DNA of 64,000 bases from Microcebus murinus (lineage: Eukaryota; Chordata; Mammalia; Primates; Cheirogaleidae), in contig NC_134109.1 in NCBI RefSeq assembly GCF_040939455.1, positions 69,728,501 through 69,792,500 on the forward strand, given 5' to 3'. The stretch's first letter is position 1. Each line of letters begins with the position of its first letter. Positions 25,490-38,269 of the stretch are shown one piece after another. A model generated the notes under the pieces. It worked only from the letters and a program-made list of their open reading frames with translations. It was not told where the DNA came from and searched no databases. The position numbers and the translations under genes were made by a program.

Positions 25490-25830
25490 GCTGCCTACCA
25501 TTTCTCCTCTGTGCATTTGCCCATGTAGTTACCCCACAAGGAATGTTTTTCCTTCTTTCCCCCATCTATAGCCTACATAGCCTTCAAGGCCCAAATTCTA
25601 AAATATGTCTTCCAAATTTATTGCTTCTTCCTTTCAGAATTCCGAGAGCACGTGCTGTATCCCACCAGAATGTGGTATAGTTTTCTGCTATTTTGCCTGT
25701 TTTAGCACTGGCACCACTTTATCATGTCTCCCCAGCTTAATTATAAGCTACTTGAGGGGCAGAGGTATATGTATTTGTTTTCCCCACAGGGTCCAGATGT
25801 TTGGCATATTGTTGATATTTAGTACTTGAA
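25490..25830 (+). repeat. L2 LINE 3' fragment
   Basis: 'aattataagctacttgaggg' through 'tttggcatattgttgatatt' parallels the L2 3' end, at high divergence. Confidence 0.65.
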
Positions 25831-25878
25831 GGGAACAAAATGTCTTCAAGCATTTGTAGATGAAAGATTAAAATGTTG

Positions 25879-26207
25879 ACCGGGCACAGTGGTTCACACC
25901 TGTAATCCTAGCACTCTGGGAGGCCAAGGCGGGCAGATCCTTTGAGCTCAGGAGTTCAAGACCAGCCTGAGCAAGAGTGAGACCTGTCTCTACTAAAAAT
26001 AGAAAGAAATTAATTGGACAGCTAAAAATATACAGAAAAAATGAGCAGGGCATGGTGGCACATGCCTGTAGTCCAGCTACTCGGAAGGCTGAGGCAGAAG
26101 GATCGCTTGAGCCCAGGAGTTTGAGGTTGCTGTGAGCTAGGCTGATGCCATGGCACTCACTCTAGCCTAGGCAACAGAGTGAGACTCTGTCTCAAAAAAA
26201 AAAAAAA
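25879..26207 (+). mobile_element. Alu (first of a tandem pair)
   Basis: Full strepsirrhine-type dimer; its A-tail runs straight into the next Alu. Confidence 0.92.
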
Positions 26208-26540
26208 GACCGGGCAGGCCCAGTGGCTCATGCCTGTAATCCTAGCACTCTGGGAGGCTGAGGCCGGTAGATTGCTTGAGGTCAGGAGTTTGAAACCAGC
26301 CTGAGCAAGAGCGAGACCCCATCTCTACTATAAATAGAAAGAAATTAATTGGCCAACTAATATATATAGAAAAAAATTAGCCAGGCATGGTGGCGCATGC
26401 CTGTAGTCCCAGCTACTTGGGAGGGTGAGGCAGCAGGATTACTTGAGCCCAGGAGATTGAGGTTGCTATGAGCTAGGCTGATGCCACGGCACTCTTGCCT
26501 GGGCAACAAAGCAAGACTCTGTCTCAAAAAAAAAAAAATA
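26208..26540 (+). mobile_element. Alu (second of a tandem pair)
   Basis: Full dimer inserted at the tail of the previous Alu, in the same orientation. Confidence 0.92.
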
Positions 26541-26597
26541 TGTCCAGGAAAAATTTACTTAGATTAGTGTAGATTGAAATGTTAGATGAGTAAAAAG

Positions 26598-26619
26598 GTG
26601 TGTGTGTGTGTGTGTGTGG
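26598..26619 (+). repeat. (TG)n microsatellite
   Basis: About eleven TG units, uninterrupted. Confidence 0.9.
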
Positions 26620-26942
26620 CCTTCCTGGGTGTGAGGCTTTAACCCAGAAGACTTCCACTTAGAACCCTGGCAGCCTTTCAGAAGAGGAGAGCCCCTGCTC
26701 CAGTCTCTCTCTAGAGAGGGTTAGATGCAGCAGGACTTAAAGACTCAACTGTAGGTAGAGGCCCAGAGAGGATATACTTTCCCAGACACTGGACTGCTCT
26801 CTCCTCTGGCCCTCAGGGAGAGCACAGTCTATGCTCAGGGCCAATAAGGGGCATTGTGGGCAAGGGGGGGTGAGGGTAGCAGGGGCTGGTAAGGGAATAC
26901 AGACCCCAAGACAAAACTACAGTGGTCAAGAGGAGCATGAGG
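26620..26942. other. Intergenic, no feature recognised
   Basis: Unique sequence between the microsatellite and the next Alu. Confidence 0.5.
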
Positions 26943-27278
<336 letters not shown>

Positions 27279-27849
27279 GCAGAGGGAACCTTACCTCAGG
27301 CCCCAGAGCCCTTTGCTGTCCTCTTTCCTTCAGCTCAGATCAATGGCTCCACTTTTCCTTGATTAGAGGGAAGAAGGATGGCCTGGCTCTCAGAGAAGAC
27401 CCCACCTCTTCCAAGTCTGGCGGGAGCCTGGCTTCGGCTTCAGTCTGTTCTGAGTTCTTCCCTGTAGGCGTCTGGAGGGAACACACAGATGGGTCGTACT
27501 GATGGGACTGGCTGAGCTGGGGGAAGGGAGGCTTGTGGTGTGTGGCTCCCCTCATGGGGGAGGTCCTGCCATCGTTATCTTCAATATATACATACTTTAA
27601 GCTTCTGCCATGAAGGGCATTGGGCCTTTCTTGTTCCTCATCCTCTCTCTGTGGCCACATTTAACCATTGGTGATACCCTATTTCTATTAACTAACCCCC
27701 CCCCTCCTCCCTGTAGTAGCCACAACATGCTCAATCCTAGTTCTTCCACCTACATCTTTGGTGGCTGCTTCTCCATCTTCTTCATCTGTCTATCCCCAGG
27801 ACTCTCCTTGGTCCCTCTTCTTTCCCTGGAACCCTGCCATTTTGTTTTA
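27279..27849. other. Intergenic, no feature recognised
   Basis: Unique sequence without splice-flanked coding blocks that I can defend. Confidence 0.5.
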
Positions 27850-28490
<641 letters not shown>

Positions 28491-28839
28491 CCTGTACTGT
28501 ACCCTCTCCCTTAGTATAATTTGTGAGTTCCCATGTAGAATGAAACTGCAGGGTTCCTTGTTCAGAGAATTTCAAGACAGCGACAGCAGAGCATTAGACT
28601 AAAGCATGGGGCCCTGTGTGACTGCAGGGACTGGTAAGGGCATACAGACACACAAAGACTCAAGAGACATCATCCATAAAGCCAGCCCTGTATCTTATTC
28701 TTTCCCCTGGCTCTTTCACTACTGTCTTCATGACATTGGTTTCATATCTGTCTCTTGCCACAACTTGTTCCCAATTTCAGACTCAGCTGTCCAGGGAGCT
28801 GCTGCAACTCTGTATGGATATTCTTTTAGTGTCTCAAAC

Positions 28840-29460
28840 TAGGTGTCTCCAAAATGGAACTCACTTACCCCCTCCTCCATCTCCTCTGCCCTCTAATTCC
28901 TGGTTCTTCACCATCCTCCCTCCACCTGCAGGTCTTCTATCTCTTTATACCCATCCACTTGGTGACCAAGGCCCATTGATTCCGACCCTCAAGTCCCTGC
29001 CTCCTCTCCTTTCCCACTGTCATCCCCTTAGGATAGTTTACTGTCCATATATATTAATGTTACTGGCCCCTAAACTCAGCTCCTTGGGCCTTGCCTCTGC
29101 TTCTCCAACCCATGCACATCTAGCTACCTTTTCCCAAAGAACCATTCTAATTATGTCACTTCCACATACAGAGACCTTCAGTGACTCTCACTGCCTACAG
29201 AATTGGGCTCAAACTCCTTTGCCTGGCATTTAAGGTCCTTTGCAGTGGAGATCCAAACCCTCTTTTTCATGTTCATCTCTTACCCCTCCTCTTCATGTCC
29301 CTGAGGTTTCAACCCAACTGTAGAACCATCTGGTCCCTTAATGGGCCCAATGTGTTTTCCTGCATTTTAAATTTTGAACTGCCTCTGTTCATGGTCCCCA
29401 GAGTTTAGAACTTGCTTACTCCACTATAACCATGTAATTTCTCTGGACCTTTCACCATAG
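28840..29460 (+). repeat. L2 LINE fragment
   Basis: 'ccttcagtgactctcactgc' and 'ctggcatttaaggtcctttg' follow the L2 pattern at high divergence. The long frame over this stretch is not a gene. Confidence 0.6.
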
Positions 29461-29559
29461 CCACTGCACATGGCCCTGCTCATTGTGTCCCTGCATCTCT
29501 TCTGCTGCCCTTCTTCCTCTTCCCCCCACCCTTATTGGAAGCAGAGCCTCAGATGCAAA

Positions 29560-29770
29560 GCTGGATAAAATCACCATTATCAAGCAGACGTGAGTGGAAT
29601 CCCAGCACTGTTGCTTACTGGGTGACCTCAGGCAAATTACTTACACTCTGATTCTTCTACTGTAAAATAGTAACAGCTTATATAGTCTTTAAAGAATTAA
29701 CAGATAAAGGGTATAAATCCCTAAGGATAGTACCATTATTCATATTATCATAACCACTCGTACTAGGCTG
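29560..29770 (+). repeat. MIR SINE, sense
   Basis: 'ttgcttactgggtgacctca' followed by 'attacttacactctgattct' matches the MIR core. Confidence 0.72.
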
Positions 29771-30489
29771 GTCCCCCTTGAATTCTGCCCAGCCACAAGG
29801 ACTCAGGAAACATCTCATTCTGCTTTCCATCAAGTTCTGGAAGAATGTGTGGGGGAGGGTGGAGGCCTGGCCCTCAGGTGCTCAGGAAGCTGTACTGTAT
29901 GTCTAGGGGTGATGGGAGCTGCTGCCTCTGCTCCCTTTGTTCAGGCTTATGGCTCAGGCAGCAGCAGGCGTGGGCGTCCCCAGGGGAGGCTGTGACAGCT
30001 TCAGTACTCACACGGGCTTTGCAGGTGACAGCTGGGGCTGTGGGGCCCTGCCAGAGAAGATGCAGAGAGACCCCATCATGCCCCAGCTGATGTGCCTCCC
30101 TGGTGGATACAGGCCCCATCTTGAACCAACCCAAGTCAAAGTTGAGTAGCTCTGGGAGCTAAATGTAGCCTCCAGCCTGTTTCCTGCGGGATAGGGTAGG
30201 TAAGGAGATGGGACCCAGAGTCTGAAGACTTGGGCCCACTGTGCCAGTAAGTTACAGATTACTTCTAGCAGGTTCCTTTTCCTCTCCAGACCTGTTTTCT
30301 CACCATCAAATGCACGAAGTGGACCTGTCATCTGTAAGGGCCAGTGGCCCTTTTACATGCACGACCTCAGGACCAAGTCAGTTCCACAGCCTTGGACAAT
30401 TAGATTCCTAGCTCCTCTGGGCCTGTTTCCTCGTCTGTAACAGCAGTTTCCATCGACAGCCAGCCCTTCCCCAGGGATTCAGAGAACAA
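29771..30489. other. Intergenic sequence downstream of REM2
   Basis: Mostly unique. 30190-30440 vaguely resembles a MIR relic ('cttttcctctccagacctg'), but too weakly to call. Confidence 0.45.
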
Positions 30490-31274
30490 AGTGAATAGAT
30501 GCAGTAGAAAAATTCTTTATTGAAAAGGGAAGAGGTGGCCCCTTGCTGGTGCCTCCTGGGCCCTGGCCAAAGGGGGTTGCCACCACTCAGCTCTTCAGGC
30601 CGGCATTTGCCGGCATCTGAGCGCAGAAAGTCTGTCCACACCTTACCTTTAATAACCTTAAAGGGGAAGTGCCGTCCTGAAATGGTAAGTCACAGAATCA
30701 AATCTCAAGGACAGCGCTTCCAGGCCCTTGCCTTTAAGAACTCCTTAAAGGCAAAGTGGACAAGAGTGGCAGATAAAAGCCAGAATGTTTTCTGCAAAGT
30801 CTCTGGAAGTGTCTCCACGACTATACCTTTAAGAATTTCTTAAAGGTGAGGCATATTCACGCAGCGTACAAAGGAGATAAACTCCACCAAGAAGTCTACA
30901 CAGCACTTTTCCAATTCTCGCTTTTAGGATCTCTTTACAGCAGAGGTGGCCAAACGTGCATTAATAAGAAACAAAATACCTTTTGCAGAACTATTTTCCT
31001 TCCTGAACCGCCAGAACCCACCCCGCCCACCGGTCGCAGCACGCCCGCCCCAAAGTTTGCGTCCTCACCGCCTGGGCGCCGCGGGGCCCGGAGGTGTCAG
31101 AAGGACACCGCCCACCAGCCTGGGCCCGCCCCCGCAGCCACACCGGGGCATCTTGGGAGTTTTTGGTTTCCTAGACGGCCTCGACTGAGGAAGCCGGATG
31201 GGACAGGGCGGGGCGAGGGGGCGGACGAAGGGCGCGGTGACCATGGCGACCGCAGTGGCCATGGCGACCGCGGC
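30490..31274 (-). terminator. REM2: REM2 3'UTR and poly(A) signal
   Basis: The minus-strand AATAAA lies at 30516-30521 (TTTATT on plus), about 750 nt beyond the REM2 stop. The region is unique and contains three evenly spaced palindromes (30646-30664, 30730-30752, 30825-30847). Confidence 0.7.
30646..30847. repeat. Three spaced CCTTTAA...TTAAAGG palindromes
   Basis: Copy 1 (30646-30664): 7-bp arms CCTTTAA/TTAAAGG, 5-nt spacer. Copy 2 (30730-30752): 9-bp arms GCCTTTAAG/CTTAAAGGC, 5-nt spacer. Copy 3 (30825-30847): 11-bp arms ACCTTTAAGAA/TTCTTAAAGGT with a single central T. Starts are 84 and 95 bp apart. A weaker relative may sit near 30919. Function unknown. Confidence 0.85.
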
Positions 31275-34200
31275 TCAGAGCACGGAGAGGTCGTGACACG
31301 ACCTGGAGCGCTGCTTGAAGAACTTGGCGTTGCGCGGCACCAGGTTGGCGAGGAAGCGCTTGGCCTTCTTGGTGAGGCTCTCGCGGCGCGCGGACGGCGC
31401 AGGGCCTTCGGGGCTGCCCCGCTCCTGCCGCTGGCCTCCGGCGCGGCTCCGGCCCCGCCGCAGCCGGATCTGGCGCACGGCGCCCTCGAAGAGCTCCCGC
31501 GTGTTGTGGTGCAGCGCGGCCGACGTCTCGATGTGCTTGCAGCTCAGCGTCCCGGCCAGGTGGCGGCCCTCTGCAGGAAGGCACCGGCTCAGGCGCCCAC
31601 TGGGCCGCACTGGGCCCGGGGAGAAGGGTGGGCCTGGGGAGGTCCCGGACGGGCGGTGGAAAGGGACTGGGACTAGTGAATCTCGAAACAGAGATCAAGG
31701 CTGAGATCACAAGGTGGGTCGGTAGAGATGAGAAGGAGAGGGACAAAGGGGCCTTGAGGAGAGGTGCGGGGGAGTGAAGAGAAGAGATTCTCATGGTCTT
31801 GGGAGTGGGGTAATTGGGGGTTAGCCTGGGGCTAAGTGCAAGTGAGTATAGCTTGTGAGGGTAAAAAGGCCTTAGGGAGAAAAGGTGACCTGGAAGGGAA
31901 AGCTTTCCCCTGAGATTGCCAGTATGGAATTGGTTCAGAATACACACCCTCCAGTGATACTTCTCGGGAACGAGCCAGGTCACTCTTGTTACCAACGAGG
32001 ATGACAGGGAGATCGTGGTGCGGCCTCCCAGCCCGAAGACGAAGTAGGGTCTCTGGAACTTTGGAGAAGCTTCGGCGGTCAGTGACTGAGAAGACTATGA
32101 GAAAGGCGTCTCCGGTCTGAAGGCAGTGGTCCCGCAGCCACCCTCCAGCATCTCCCTGCAGATAGGCAGAGAGAGTCGTGGAATGTTAGGGCCGGAAGTG
32201 TAGGAGAGGGGTGCCTCCCCACACCCAGGAGGGGCAGAGCCGGTAAAAAGCTGAAGCTGCTGCCTAGCTTCTGAGGAGTAGGTATGTACTGGCAGATCCT
32301 GTCCAACATCTACACCACAAAGATGAGGGCTGTGAGGGAGAAGGAAGGTATCTACTTAGGATAGCAGAGCTAATTAATGGCAGAATTCCATGCCTTTTTT
32401 TTTTTTTTTTTGAGACAGTGTCTTACTCTTTTGCCAAGGCTGGAATGCAGTGGTGTGATTAAGGTTCACTCTAACTCCTGGACTTTAAGCTATCCTCCTG
32501 CATTAGCCTCCCAAATAGCAGGGACTACAGGTGCACCACCAAGCCCAGCTAATTTTTTTTTTCTTATTTGTAGAGGCAGGGATCCTGCTGCATTGTCCAG
32601 GCTGCTCTGGAACTGCTGGCCTCAAAGCAATCCTCCCACCTCGGCCTCCCAAAATGCTGGGATTACAGGTGTGAACCACTGCACCCAGCCCATGTTTGTG
32701 GAGGAGGGAGAAGTTAGTAATGTGAGCCGCACCTGGGGGAACTGGGGATATAAGCTCCTAGACTAGGGTAGCCATCCTACTTTTTTATGCTTAAGCTGTT
32801 GATTAAAAAATGAATGCTATGAAAGTATATGTAATTTGACTACTCGGTTCTACATAGTAACTTTTATGTCCAAATATTAAGAAGTCCTGGGGGGGGAAAT
32901 GGGCATTTATTGAAACCTTAAAATCTGTACCCCCATAATATGCCGAAATAAAAAAAAAAAGAAGTCCTCACTTTTTCCCCCCTTTCCTGATATTCCAGAG
33001 CCCTGAGTCTTGGTCGTGTCATATCAGACTCTTCTAGGCTGAAAAATTTATGGATGGGGTCAATTTCAGGGTGTTCAGCCTGGCTTGCAGCTGCAGGATT
33101 TGTCAAATTCGGATCCTAAGTTTCCTTGGGGTCAGAAGATCTTGGAAAGACTATGGCTTTTATGGCCACAGGCCGTGGTATCCACATTGCTGTGGGCCAT
33201 TGCTCTCTGCGATGATACAAATGAAAGAACAGGTTCTAATACATTTTGAAACCAGAGCCTGCAGTTCCACCAGACTTTGCCCTTCCCCAGTTCTCTCAGC
33301 TTCATCACTTGCTTGCAGTCACATCTTAATTCTCACCTGTTCCCAGATGTCATAAACAACTAGAGTCACTTCCTCTTTATCCACCATGATGCGTCTCTCA
33401 TAGGTGTCCTCTGTTGGGAAATAGGGAGAGGGAATAAAGCCCATTAGGGGGTTCCCTAGCACTTGTGAGACCTGGTAACCAGTGACACCTCAAATCTCAG
33501 CCCCAGAGAGCCCTCATCCCCCTCCAGAGGGGCTTTAATAGAAAGCACTGGAGAAGCCTCTCTTAGCTTCTGTCCTTCAGGGGCTGCCCATTTTTTGAGA
33601 CAGTCTTTGTTGCTCTGGGTAGAGTGCAGTGGCGCCATTATAGCTCATTGCAACCTTCAACTCCTGGGCTCAGGTGATCCTTCTGCCCCAGCCTCCCAAG
33701 CAGCTAGGACTACAGGCGCACACCACACACCTGGCTAATTTTTTGTAGAGACAGGGTCTTGCCCTTGCTCAGGCTGGTCTTAAACTCCTGAGCTCAGGCA
33801 TTCCTCCCTCCTTGGCCTCCTAGAGTGCTAGGATTACAGGCGTGAGCCACCACACTGGCAGGGGCTGCTCTTGTCACAAGCACTTCCATCCCTGACTAGG
33901 ACCCAGAGCCCTCTTGACCCACACAAAGCTTCCTCAAATACCTGGGTTCTCTGGCTCATGAGCACTGTCTCCCTGGAGACCGCCAAAAGTGCCTGCCAGG
34001 GTGCTCTTGCCCACGCCGCTCTCCCCAACCAACATGACCTTGAAGATGCCATCGTTTTGGGCAGGGGCTGCCTCCCCTGAGCCCAAGGAGTCCGAGGAGC
34101 CAGAGGATGAAGCCTGAGGTGGCCAGTCAAGTTCATCTACAGCCTGGGCCCGCCGGAGCTGGTGCTTGTAGGGGACAGGCATACTGCCTCTTCGTCTGGG

Positions 34201-35642
34201 GGCTCCTGGGGCAGAGGGTGGCCCACCCCGATCGAACCCTGCCAACAGTTTCTCTGGTTTCTTCGGCAGTGTGGCATCTGCTTCTGGGAAGGGAGGAGCA
34301 AAGAAAAGGAGGCTATGAGTTGGGTACGTCCAGCCATCTGCAGACGGCTAAATCCAGGCTGCTTTGGCTTCAGAGGCCCAGCCACACCCAGTCTATGACT
34401 AGGACCCTAAAGGAACTGAGAATCTTCTTTGGCATGACCTCTTACACTAAACTCCCCAGAAGCCTGAACTGGTGAGCCTCCGTGGAGATGACATGATGGC
34501 TTTCCCAGTGTGGTCCCAGCCACAACCTGTTTCAAAACATGCCCCATGCAGGAGAGGCATCTGTACACAGGCTCACACACCCACTCACAGTTTACACCGA
34601 CACACAGGCACACCCCTAGACTAGGACTCTGGCCCTTGGGGTGGGGGGAGGCTGCCCCTCCTTCCACCAAGAGGCCCTGCCTCCTCTAGCTTCCTGCACT
34701 GGTACTCCCCACACCTAGGAGGGGCAGAGGGGATAAGAAACAAGCTGCTGTCCAGCTTCTGAGGAGTAGGTAGATACTGGCAGAGTCAGAAACTTTGTGG
34801 GGAGCCTGTTCCTAGCAAAAGGACAGGGCTCTTGCTCTCTGGGATGATTGTGTTTGGTCTCTAGGGGGGTGGTGAGAGGGGCTGTTGCTTCCTGGGGCCC
34901 TGTAGGTGAGCATCCCCCCCCACATGGCTGCGTGAAAATCCTGCATCCCTGGCAGTCCCTGTGAGTGGGAGAGAATATTGTGTTCTCCGAGAGGTAGAGG
35001 TAGAGAGAGAGTGTGCCTGAGTGAGCTGAGCGAAAAGGAGAGTGACAATGCATGGGTCAGGGTAACTGGAGGAGGAACAACAGACACAACAAAGGGGGAT
35101 GGAGAGAGGCTGGAAATAGCCCAGGATCAATACTTGGCTGGCAGCCAGGGCCTCCCCGGAGCCAGAAGAAACCCTTACAACAGGTCCCCCGGGTAGCCCC
35201 CTGCCCTGATTCCCAGGTTTGTAGGCTGCCCCTCTCCTCCCCTTCCCTCCGGCCTGTCCCAGCCCTTGGGAATGAGGCTGATCTAGGGACCAGGTACACT
35301 TTCTCAAGCAAACCCCTGGGAGTGATGGGGGAGGGGGCACTTAGGCAGCTCCTCTCCCCCTCCACCCTAACCCAGCCCCAGTCCTTATGTGAGGAGGGGT
35401 CTTCTCTACTTCCTGACTTGCTCTTCCCCTCTTGCTGATTGGGTTCAAGCTCTTTCAACCCCTAGTTCAGACCTCCCATCATAGCTTTGGCGCCCACCCC
35501 CATAGTTTTCAGCCCGAACCTGCCCAGGTTAGCCCTCACCTGGTGTGGGTGTCCCTGGGGGGGAGGCCTGGTGGCTGCCAGAGGGGCAGAGTGCTGTGGT
35601 TTCTGTGTCCGTGTCCATGTCGGTGTCGGGCTCCGTGTGCAT
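31275..35642 (-). CDS. REM2: REM2, RGK-family GTP-binding protein, complete
   Basis: Five exons on the minus strand: 35642-35540 (start), 34283-33942, 33410-33337, 32155-31948 and 31570-31275 (stop TGA 31277-31275). They sum to 1023 nt, 340 aa, the same length as human REM2, with AG/GT at each junction. The start is the conserved MHTE. Residues 1-112 are the variable extension. The P-loop GESGVGKS is at 121-128. The G3 box reads DIWEQ rather than DxxG, as is typical of RGK proteins. NKSD is at 229-232. The basic C-terminal tail ends in the family motif SCHDLSVL. From family knowledge it is a membrane- and cytoskeleton-associated regulator that lowers Cav1/Cav2 calcium currents in neurons and beta cells. 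The last exon is CpG-rich. Identity is certain. Confidence 0.98.
32215..32296 (+). repeat. Intronic duplicated segment, copy 1 (REM2 intron 3)
   Basis: About 82 bp similar in direct orientation to 34705-34784 in REM2 intron 1. Shared landmarks are 'aggaggggcagag' and 'agcttctgaggagtaggta'. Confidence 0.88.
32396..32692 (-). mobile_element. Old Alu (AluJ-like), antisense, REM2 intron 3
   Basis: Diverged antisense dimer lacking the strepsirrhine linker; T-run at its left edge. Confidence 0.87.
32889..32958 (+). mobile_element. Very short 5'-truncated L1 insertion, REM2 intron 3
   Basis: About 70 bp ending 'tgtacccccataatatgc' plus an A-tail, with the 10-bp duplication AAGAAGTCCT on both sides (32879-32888 and 32959-32968). 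Same 3' end as the element at 48001. Confidence 0.85.
33588..33858 (-). mobile_element. Alu, antisense, REM2 intron 2
   Basis: Antisense Alu lying between two copies of CAGGGGCTGC (33578-33587 and 33859-33868). It lies just downstream of exon 2. Confidence 0.9.
34705..34784 (+). repeat. Intronic duplicated segment, copy 2 (REM2 intron 1)
   Basis: Partner of 32215-32296, about 2.5 kb away and on the same strand, with a few substitutions and small indels. Confidence 0.88.
34812..35539. other. REM2 intron 1, unique part
   Basis: GC-rich unique sequence with several open frames on both strands but no start, splice or motif support. Confidence 0.5.
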
Positions 35643-35825
35643 CGGTGTGCGTGTGCAGCCCGGCGGCTCGCAGCACCCGCTCCCTCACTCAGCAGCACTG
35701 TCAGCTTTTTCCTTTAAATACCACCCCCCCACACACACAAACGCCCTCCCCCCAGACACCTGGGGAAATTGTCCCACCCCCTGATGAGGTCACACATGCT
35801 AATGAGCAGTGATGTCAGCGGGATT
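35640..35825 (-). promoter_or_regulatory. REM2: REM2 promoter with TATA box
   Basis: On the minus strand TATTTAAAGG (35720-35711) lies about 70 nt upstream of the ATG, implying a start site near 35690. Further upstream, 35783-35820 holds 'tgaggtcacacatgctaatg' and 'gatgtcagcg', which resemble CRE/nuclear-receptor half sites and an octamer-like site. Factor assignments are inference. Confidence 0.65.
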
Positions 35826-36680
35826 CCCTCCTTTCTGTCCCCCCCCCTTTCCTTTGTGTCGCTTCCCTCTGGGAGCACACACTGCGGAGCCTGGTTAAGG
35901 CATGACAGAACAAAGTCAGAGGGCCAGAACTGACAGGGGTTGAGGGGGTGTCAGTGAGTAAGGGAGCTGAGGATGGCAGGAGGCAGGGACCTAGAGGAGC
36001 TGAAGTCTTTCTCCAGGAGCCAGGACTCTGGGTTACTTGTATCTATGTTTCTAGCCACCTAGTCCAGTGTCCAGCCCAGAAGGGGTGTTCAGTGGCTAAA
36101 AAGAGGGATGAGGCAGTAAGGCTAAAAGCTGATCTGAAAGAAAAGAGGTGTGGGGACAGCAGGACAGCCACCCTGCCTTTTCTGGGCTAAAAGCTACCAA
36201 AGTACCCATTTCCTAGCCCCTAGGCAGTTGGGGGCTCCTAGGAAGGAAATAGGCTGCTTTGTGTGGGCAGCTTCATTTCACCACTATGTTCAGGTAGGTG
36301 CAAACCACTGTGGGGATCCCTTCACCTTCTCTCTGTCCCTCCAGGCCCCCCAGCCAGTGTTAATTAGAGTAGGAAAAAAGGGATAGATAAGGCTAGCCAT
36401 CTCAAAGGAGTTCCCAATCTTGAGTGAGGGGTGGGGAGTGCCAGCCACCCCCCTCCCCACCTCCCACCAGTGCTCTTTGGGGCAGCTGCCAGGCCTTCTG
36501 GGCTACCCAAGGCACACGCACAATGGATGATGTCTGCCTCTTTGTAGGAAGACCAGCTGGAGCATCTCCTTTACTATTCCTTTTCTGTCTAGTTCCTTTT
36601 CTCCTCAGGTTCCCACTCTTGTACTCCTCCTTCCTGACACCCTCAATCATCCAAACACACTCTGATTTCCTTTCTTTGCC
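35826..36680. other. Intergenic, upstream of REM2
   Basis: Unique sequence, possibly regulatory for REM2; no defined element recognised. Confidence 0.45.
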
Positions 36681-36684
36681 CCAT

Positions 36685-36785
36685 TTTTGCCAGGTGCTGT
36701 GCTAAGCACTGTCCTGCATGATCTCCTTTTATCTTCATGACCCTACAGCTCACAGTGGTGGGTGGGGGGCCTGTCCCCAAAGCAA
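36685..36785 (-). repeat. MIR-like fragment, antisense
   Basis: 'ccaggtgctgtgctaagcac' and 'cttcatgaccctacagctca' are the reversed MIR 3' part. Confidence 0.6.
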
Positions 36786-37515
36786 TCATGCAGCTGGAAA
36801 ATGGGAACACCAGGAATGTCACCCATATCTTTTCACTGCCATAGACTGATTTTCACTTTTATTTATTTTTTTTGAGACAGAGCCTCATGAAAGACTGCTT
36901 TTCATTTCTACACTATGCTGATTTCCTTCTTTTAAATGTTCCAACTGTCTTCTATTATTGGGAACAGTTTATATTGCAATCCTCAGTGGACTTTTCCAAT
37001 GAAAGAGGCAAATAGTAATCCTGGGAATACTATGCAGCGACACTTCACATATCTGGAGGTGAACTACAGGGCAACAGTGCAGGGTCTGGAGGGAACAGAA
37101 AGAACTCCTGAGCAGCTAACACACTCATGTGCTGTACTCATTGGATAGACTCTCCAGTCCTCAACCATGGCCTACTTACCCTTACTTTTCACCATGTTAC
37201 TGTGTTCATGTGCGTTCCTGTACTGTAGATTAGAAGCACATTTAGAGCAGCAAGTGACCCGACAGCCTGGTAGCAAGGGAGGCAACACCAAAAAACAAAT
37301 AAACAAACATAGTAAAGCAGTCATAAGTATTTTATTTTATTTTTTTAATTTCAGCATATTGTAGGGGTCATAAATATTTTAAATGAGGTGTGTGGGGTGG
37401 GGGTGGCAGTCTAAGGTTATTTAGCATAAAAGCAAAGAGCTCCCCTACCTCCACTATTACAGCTTCTGAAGACACTGCTGCAGAAAAGCCATTGGTTTCT
37501 ATGAATGATCCTCAG
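36786..37515. other. Intergenic, no feature recognised
   Basis: AT-richer unique sequence with a short A-rich and T-rich patch near 37290-37350. Confidence 0.45.
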
Positions 37516-37532
37516 CTATTCAGAACATTTTA

Positions 37533-37867
37533 TTTTATTTTATTTTATTTTTTTTGAGACAGAGTCTCACTTTGTTGCCCAGGCTAGAGTGAGTGCCGTG
37601 GCGTCAGCCTGGCTCACAGCAACCTCAATCTCCGGGGCTCAGCGATCCTACTGCCTCAGCCTCCCGAGTAGCTGGGACTACAGGCATGCGCCACCATGCC
37701 CGGCTAATTTTTTGTATATATATTTTTAGTTGGTCAATTAATTTATTTCTATTTTTGGTAGAGACGGGGTCTCACTCAGGCTGGTTTTGAACTCCTGACC
37801 TTGAGCAATCCGCCCGCCTCGGCCTCCCAAAGTGCTAGGATTACAGGCGTGAGCCACCGCGCCAGGC
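37533..37867 (-). mobile_element. Alu, antisense, with target duplication
   Basis: Full antisense dimer; CTATTCAGAACATTTTA occurs at 37516-37532 and again at 37868-37884 (17 bp). Confidence 0.95.
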
Positions 37868-38269
37868 CTATTCAGAACATTTTATATTGCAGATATGCTG
37901 AAGATGAGTGTAACATTTTAGAAATGATTTCCTTCCAAAATGAGAGCTTTTTTTTTTCTAAGTTTTAAACTGTAAATGAGTACATTTTATGTATCTGGAA
38001 AACTCACTTAGGTGGTTAGATTCTTCTACAATACCAGGTAAGACTGAGGGGCTGCAGACCCCAGCAACAATTCTCTACTGTGACTTGTGACTTCTGCCTG
38101 CTCTCAATCCACATAAGCAGCCTGAGTTTCACCTTGAACAACCTCCCTCTAGGAAGAGGAGGCTGGAAATGGTCTTCTGCTGGACATGTCTGGAACACGT
38201 CCAGGCTCCCTCAGGAAGGGGAGGTCCTGTGGGATAATGGGACAAGGGAAAGATTTGGAACCAAACCAA

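Noticed and set aside
28730..29233. 167-codon plus-strand frame as a gene
   Set aside because: It overlaps an L2-like relic and lacks splice or domain support.
30846..31676. 276-codon plus-strand open frame
   Set aside because: It lies antisense to the CpG-rich last exon of REM2. The frame comes from GC-rich coding sequence read backwards and has no domain or splice support.
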